Shown here: positions 60,432 through 64,000 of the stretch, piece after piece
How positions within the stretch are numbered: the first letter of the stretch is position 1
Layout: the number at the start of each line of letters is the position of its first letter
Assembly (NCBI RefSeq): GCF_025717515.1
Contig: NZ_JAJIRN010000010.1
Span: forward strand, 62,001 to 126,000
Direction of reading: 5' to 3'
DNA: 64,000 nucleotides
Source of the DNA: Roseateles oligotrophus
Lineage (GTDB): Bacteria > Pseudomonadota > Gammaproteobacteria > Burkholderiales > Burkholderiaceae_C
Made by a program: the position numbers and the translations under genes
Notes under the pieces: generated by a model
Seen by the model: the letters and a program-made list of their open reading frames with translations, nothing else
Database searches by the model: none
What the model was told of the DNA's origin: nothing

Positions 60432-61924
60432 GACTCGGCGGAATATGGCTGGCCCTGGCTTTGCTGCTCCCCATGCCAGCAAGAGCCGCTGGTTTTGACA
60501 TCCCCCCCGCGCCCGCGCCCGTGCAGCCCTTGCTATTGCCCCTGTTTGCCCAGACGAGCTTGACTAACGGCATGGCTTTGGTGGTGGTCGAGCGACGCGG
60601 CCTGCCCTTGGTAACGGCCATGTTGAGCGTGCGAGCCGGCAGCCTTTCCGATCCGCCGGGCAAGAGCGGTTTGGCGGAGTTGAGCTTTGGCGTGCTCGGC
60701 AAGGGCGCGCGGCGCGGCAACACGACGGCCGATGCATCCGCGCTGGCCTATGCCGCCGACGCGCTGGGCAGCGGGATTGAAATCAGCACCGGCGCGCAGG
60801 CCAGCCGATTGTCGATGACGGTGATGAGCAACCGTCTGGGTGGCAGCTTGGCCTTGCTGGCCGATGTGCTGCGCACGCCGACATTGCCGGCGCATGAAAT
60901 AGCCAGCAGCCGCCTGCAGTTGCAAGAGACGATCAGGCTGGAGGCAACCGACCCAGGCGCTTTGGCGTCGGCGCTGGCTTGGCGGCTGTATTGGGGCGAC
61001 ACACCGGCCGGCCGTCTCAGCACCGAGCAGTCACTGGCGCGCATTCGACGTGAGGACGTGATCAATTTTTGCAGGCAGCAATTGCGCCCCGAGCAAACCA
61101 CGCTGGTCTTGGCGGGTGATCTCGATTTGGCCCAAGGCAAGGCCTTGGCCGAGCGCTACTTCGGCAGTTGGCGCTCGCCTCGTTCGACCTCCACACATGC
61201 CAGGCCCGAACTCAGCATGGGCCCGCAAGCGCTCGGCCCGTCGACCTTGCTGGTGGACCTGCCCGGCAGTGGCCAGAGCACGGTGCTGCTGTTGGCACCC
61301 TACCCGCCCCACCCGCCGCTGCGCTCAAGTGCGGCCGAGCGTTCGCAGTTGCGCATAGGCGCGCTGGCCAGTGCGGTGCTGGGCGCCGGCTACTCCTCGC
61401 GCGTCAATCAGCAGGTACGCATCAAGCGGGGTTTGAGCTATGGGGCGTACAGCAGCGCCGAGTCCTTGCCGGCGGGCGGTCTTCTGCTGCTCAGCAGCCA
61501 AACAAAGCATCAAAACGCGTCCGAGGTGGCAGATGTCTTGCGCAGCGAGTTGTTGCGACTGGCCACGGAGCCCGTCCCCGAGGAAGAGTTAAGCGCGCGG
61601 CGCGCCGGCCTGATCGGCGAATTCGCTCGGCAAATGGAGAGCACACAGACCATCGCCGGCATGGCAGCCGAACAACTCGAACGCGGCGAGAGTTTGGCCG
61701 ATCTGGCCAGCTATTCGGATGAACTTGGAAAAGTCAGCGCCGAACAATTGCAGGCCCTCGCCCAGCAGTATTGGCGGCCGCAGGCGGTGCGCAGCGTGGT
61801 GGTGGGTGATCTCACGCTGGCCGGCGAAGGGCTGCGCCAACAGTATCCGGATGCCTGGGTGATCCCCGCAATCGACTTGGACCTGAGCTCGGACAGCCTG
61901 CGTCGGCCAGCGAAGCGCCACTGA
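60428..61924 (+). CDS. M16 peptidase-like, non-catalytic subunit
   Basis: 498 residues. Signal peptide (MRLGGIWLALALLLPMPARA), M16 fold with the paired domains, but the HxxEH position reads GLAELSFG, so zinc and catalytic residues are absent. R/Y-type C-terminal segment KRGLSYGAYS is present. Such proteins pair with the active subunit encoded just upstream to form the substrate chamber. Co-translated with it (ATGA). Confidence 0.9.
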   Translation: MRLGGIWLALALLLPMPARAAGFDIPPAPAPVQPLLLPLFAQTSLTNGMALVVVERRGLPLVTAMLSVRAGSLSDPPGKSGLAELSFGVLGKGARRGNTTADASALAYAADALGSGIEISTGAQASRLSMTVMSNRLGGSLALLADVLRTPTLPAHEIASSRLQLQETIRLEATDPGALASALAWRLYWGDTPAGRLSTEQSLARIRREDVINFCRQQLRPEQTTLVLAGDLDLAQGKALAERYFGSWRSPRSTSTHARPELSMGPQALGPSTLLVDLPGSGQSTVLLLAPYPPHPPLRSSAAERSQLRIGALASAVLGAGYSSRVNQQVRIKRGLSYGAYSSAESLPAGGLLLLSSQTKHQNASEVADVLRSELLRLATEPVPEEELSARRAGLIGEFARQMESTQTIAGMAAEQLERGESLADLASYSDELGKVSAEQLQALAQQYWRPQAVRSVVVGDLTLAGEGLRQQYPDAWVIPAIDLDLSSDSLRRPAKRH

Positions 61925-61946
61925 GTTAGCGGGTTAAAATTGCGCC

Positions 61947-62055
61947 GTCATTGGGGAGTAGCCGCTGCACATTACGTGCCGGCCTGCGTCAACATACTTG
62001 ATCCTTACGATCATGGCGCCGGCAGTAACAGTCTTTACCTGGCAAGACCTTTGAC
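61947..62055 (+). promoter_or_regulatory. Manganese riboswitch (yybP-ykoY type) aptamer
   Basis: Conserved core GGGGAGTAGC at 61953-61962 and GTCAACATACTT, with GCAAGACCTTTG at the 3' side, are hallmarks of the yybP-ykoY class. P1 can be drawn: GTCA-TT-GG at 61947-61954 pairs with CC-TT-TGAC at 62048-62055. It lies upstream of a GDT1/TMEM165 exporter, a regular partner of this Mn2+ aptamer. Possible -10 element TTAAAAT at 61934-61940. Confidence 0.85.
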
Positions 62056-62103
62056 CACCTGCACCTGCTTTGCGGCCGGCGTGAGGGTGGTCATTGGTTT
62101 TTA
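62052..62103 (+). terminator. Riboswitch expression platform (terminator alternative)
   Basis: TGACCACC (62052-62059) pairs with GGTGGTCA (62086-62093), followed by TTGGTTTTTA. The first 4 nt are also the 3' strand of aptamer P1, so the two structures exclude each other: Mn-bound aptamer should block the terminator and switch the gene on. Read directly from base complementarity; not tested. Confidence 0.65.
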
Positions 62104-62127
62104 CATGCCGGCCGCGTAAGGAAAAAG

Positions 62128-62709
62128 ATGGAAGCGTTTTTGATATCCACCGGCGTTGTCGCCCTTGCCGAAATTGGCGACAAGACCCAGCTCTTGGCCT
62201 TTTTGCTGGCGGCGCGCTTTCGAAAACCGCTGCCAATCTGTCTGGGCATCCTGGTCGCCACCGTCGCCAACCATGCCTTTGCGGGTGCTTTAGGATCCTG
62301 GATCACCGCCCATGTCAACCCGCTGACCATGCGTTGGGTGCTCGGCATCGGCTTTCTGGCGATGGCGATTTGGACGCTGATTCCCGACAAGATCGACGAG
62401 GAGGTGGAAGGCGGCGCGAAGCTGAAGTTAGGCGTTTTCGGCACCACCGTCGTGGCCTTCTTCATGGCCGAGATGGGCGACAAGACGCAATTCGCCACCA
62501 TCGCGATGGCGGCGCAGTTCAATGCCTTTTTCGCTGTTGTCGCGGGCACCACCTTGGGCATGATGATTGCCAATGTGCCGGCGGTATTCTTGGGCGACAA
62601 AATGGCGGGGCGCATCCCGGTGCGGCTGGTGCATGCGGTGGCGGCCTTGATTTTTGCCCTGCTCGGCGTGGCGACCCTGATTGGGTTGGGACAGGGACTG
62701 GGCTTGTAG
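62128..62709 (+). CDS. GDT1/TMEM165 (UPF0016) Mn2+ exporter
   Basis: 193 residues, six hydrophobic helices in two homologous halves with the signature motifs EIGDKTQLLAF and EMGDKTQFATI. Family members export Mn2+ (or Ca2+) across the inner membrane. The start has AAGGA 5 nt upstream. The riboswitch directly upstream provides Mn-induced expression, so manganese detoxification is the expected role. Confidence 0.93.
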   Translation: MEAFLISTGVVALAEIGDKTQLLAFLLAARFRKPLPICLGILVATVANHAFAGALGSWITAHVNPLTMRWVLGIGFLAMAIWTLIPDKIDEEVEGGAKLKLGVFGTTVVAFFMAEMGDKTQFATIAMAAQFNAFFAVVAGTTLGMMIANVPAVFLGDKMAGRIPVRLVHAVAALIFALLGVATLIGLGQGLGL

Positions 62710-62879
62710 CTTTTGTTGTCAATCGAGCCTATGCGGCGGCGCCGTTTGCTGGTTCAATAATGTCGATGCGGCGAGCGAGGCTCAAGCTTTGCTCGCCACT
62801 GTCGATGTCCTGAAAGGGCGCACCGCCAACACGGCCGACCCTCCTAGTAATTCGTTGAGATACCAAGGGGAAACAGAAA

Positions 62880-64000
62880 ATGTCAGAGACTTCACGTGTG
62901 CTACTCGTCGACGATGACGAATTGACCTTGCAAATGCTTGAAGCCACGTTGGAGGACGATTACAAAATCAGCAGCGTCACCAGCGGCAGTGAAGCCTTGG
63001 CCCGTTGTGCGGCCGAGACTTTTGATCTGATCGTGCTGGATGTCGACATGCCGGGCCTGGATGGTTATGAAACCTGCCGACAACTGAAAGCCAACCATGC
63101 CAGCGCCGAGATCCCGGTGATCTTCCATTCCGCCCGCACCAGCATTGACGAGCGTTTGCAGGGTTATGCGGCCGGTGGTGCCGACTACTTGCCCAAGCCC
63201 TTCGATGCCGGAGAACTGATCGCCAAGATTGGTCTGGTGCTCAGCAACCGCGCCAAACAACAGGAGTTGAGCGGGCAACTGGAAGAAACCTTGAATGCGG
63301 TTTTGTCCACCGCCGACATGATGGGCGAGGCCGGTGTGGTGCTGGAGTTCCAGCGCCAACTCGGCACCTGCGCCGACTATCCCGATGTCGCTCAAGCAGT
63401 GTTTGACGCCTTGCAGCGCTATTCGCTGGAGGGCTGCGTGCGGATTCAGGGGCGCGCCGAGCTGTTTGCCGGCAACGGACGCGGCCCTTGCAGCGCCTTG
63501 GAAAATTCCATTCTTGACCACTTGATCAGTCAAAAAGAAGGCCAACGGATTCGGCCACTGGGGCCCCATACCGGCTTCGCCTATGGCTCGGTGGTGCTGT
63601 TTGTGCGCAATCTGCGCATGGACCGTGGCGGCATCGAAATGGACCGCAACGAGTCGGAGCGCATGGGTCGCGCGATCGATAACGTTGCGATGCTGGTCGA
63701 GGGCGCGATCGTGCGCGTGGCCGCGCTCGACACCGAATTGGCGACCCGCGATTTGGCCGATGTGCGCCATCTGGTCAGCATGACGCGAGGCGCCTTGACC
63801 GACATTTCGGCCCGCAGCCAGGCCCAGCGCATGGAAATTCTGCGCGCGTTCGAGGAGCTGACCGAAGAGGTGGAGCTCAGCTTCGTGAAGCTGGGTTTGA
63901 CCGACGATCAAGAAAATTTCCTCAGCAACATCATCAAGAAGCAAGCCGCCAAAGTGATGGGCTCCTTGGATCAAAGCCAGGAGGTCGAACAGTTTCTCGG
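62880..64000 (+). CDS. Response regulator with uncharacterised C-terminal part (runs off right edge)
   Basis: 373 codons are visible and the gene continues past the window. Receiver: LLVDDDELTL (acidic pocket), LIVLDVDMPGLDG (phospho-acceptor), YLPKPFD (Lys). After a coiled coil at about 120-150 comes a region (FQRQLGTCADYPDVAQAVFDAL) that resembles no output domain I recognise; no GGDEF, EAL, HTH or kinase motif is seen. The last stretch is helical. Start ATG at 62880 has AAGGGG 9 nt upstream. It may be a scaffold or adaptor regulator. Confidence 0.8.
   Translation, partial: MSETSRVLLVDDDELTLQMLEATLEDDYKISSVTSGSEALARCAAETFDLIVLDVDMPGLDGYETCRQLKANHASAEIPVIFHSARTSIDERLQGYAAGGADYLPKPFDAGELIAKIGLVLSNRAKQQELSGQLEETLNAVLSTADMMGEAGVVLEFQRQLGTCADYPDVAQAVFDALQRYSLEGCVRIQGRAELFAGNGRGPCSALENSILDHLISQKEGQRIRPLGPHTGFAYGSVVLFVRNLRMDRGGIEMDRNESERMGRAIDNVAMLVEGAIVRVAALDTELATRDLADVRHLVSMTRGALTDISARSQAQRMEILRAFEELTEEVELSFVKLGLTDDQENFLSNIIKKQAAKVMGSLDQSQEVEQFL

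Noticed and set aside
58944-60482. Long N-terminal extension of the VOC gene on the minus strand
   Set aside because: The extension is antisense to the M16 gene; a good ATG with ribosome-binding site exists at 58943 and VOC proteins are about 130 residues.
1-64000. CRISPR arrays, tRNA or rRNA genes, transposases, phage genes, integrases
   Set aside because: No regularly spaced repeats, no tRNA cloverleaf or rRNA segment and no recognisable mobile-element proteins were found on reading both strands.

Overview
The window is high-GC, densely packed bacterial DNA. Gene content and protein style point to a betaproteobacterium of the order Burkholderiales, probably the Roseateles/Paucibacter/Rubrivivax side. 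The indicators are a clade-I-type nitrous oxide reductase cluster, Caulobacter-type TonB receptors with tryptophan-halogenase-like partners, and an SSB with a long Gly-rich linker. This placement is inferred from protein style; no rRNA or tRNA gene is visible. Two genes run off the edges: a proline iminopeptidase on the left and a response regulator on the right.

Layout. 1-6.5 kb (minus strand): proline iminopeptidase, a fused 5-oxoprolinase bracketed by copies of one short repeat, a methyltransferase and ssb. 6.6-17.3 kb: denitrification module for N2O to N2. apbE (NosX-like flavinyltransferase) and a lipoprotein cytochrome c diverge from nosZ-nosR-nosD-nosF-nosY-nosL plus a second nosL-like gene. 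17.3-20.1 kb: LytS/LytTR two-component system with a GIN-domain protein, followed by a 125-nt nested structured element between convergent genes. 20.2-28.0 kb: cupin, RecQ, a DUF1800/DUF1501 pair, a GMC oxidoreductase with a Cys cluster, and an Lrp regulator.

28.4-39.1 kb: a carbohydrate-acquisition locus. It holds two tryptophan-halogenase-family flavoproteins, a JmjC/cupin-8 protein, a SapC-like protein, a TonB-dependent receptor, glucokinase and a GH30 glycosidase. Two near-identical LacI-type palindromes, one upstream of the receptor and one between glucokinase and GH30, suggest a common regulon. The repressor gene is not in the window.

39.1-45.2 kb: eight closely spaced minus-strand genes (tetR, DUF2867, AarF/ABC1 kinase, two small membrane proteins, BAAT-type hydrolase, beta-propeller lipoprotein, molybdopterin oxidoreductase), with an AT-richer segment at about 39.8-41.8 kb. 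45.3-47.1 kb: a second TetR whose 20-bp operator is repeated before a 37-codon gene translationally coupled to an alpha/beta hydrolase. 47.3-53.0 kb: tandem paralogous TPR-GGDEF diguanylate cyclases and a SulP transporter. 53.3-58.9 kb: Fic protein, KefB-type antiporter, Lnt-like acyltransferase, TfoX C-terminal protein and VOC protein. 59.0-64.0 kb: active/inactive M16 peptidase pair, a manganese (yybP-ykoY) riboswitch with a readable terminator switch in front of a GDT1/TMEM165 exporter, and the start of an unusual response regulator.

No CRISPR array, transposase, prophage or integron was found. The strongest candidates for new biology are the halogenase/cupin/SapC glycan locus, the structured element at 20111-20235, the TetR-controlled small protein at 46021-46134, and the repeats around oplA.
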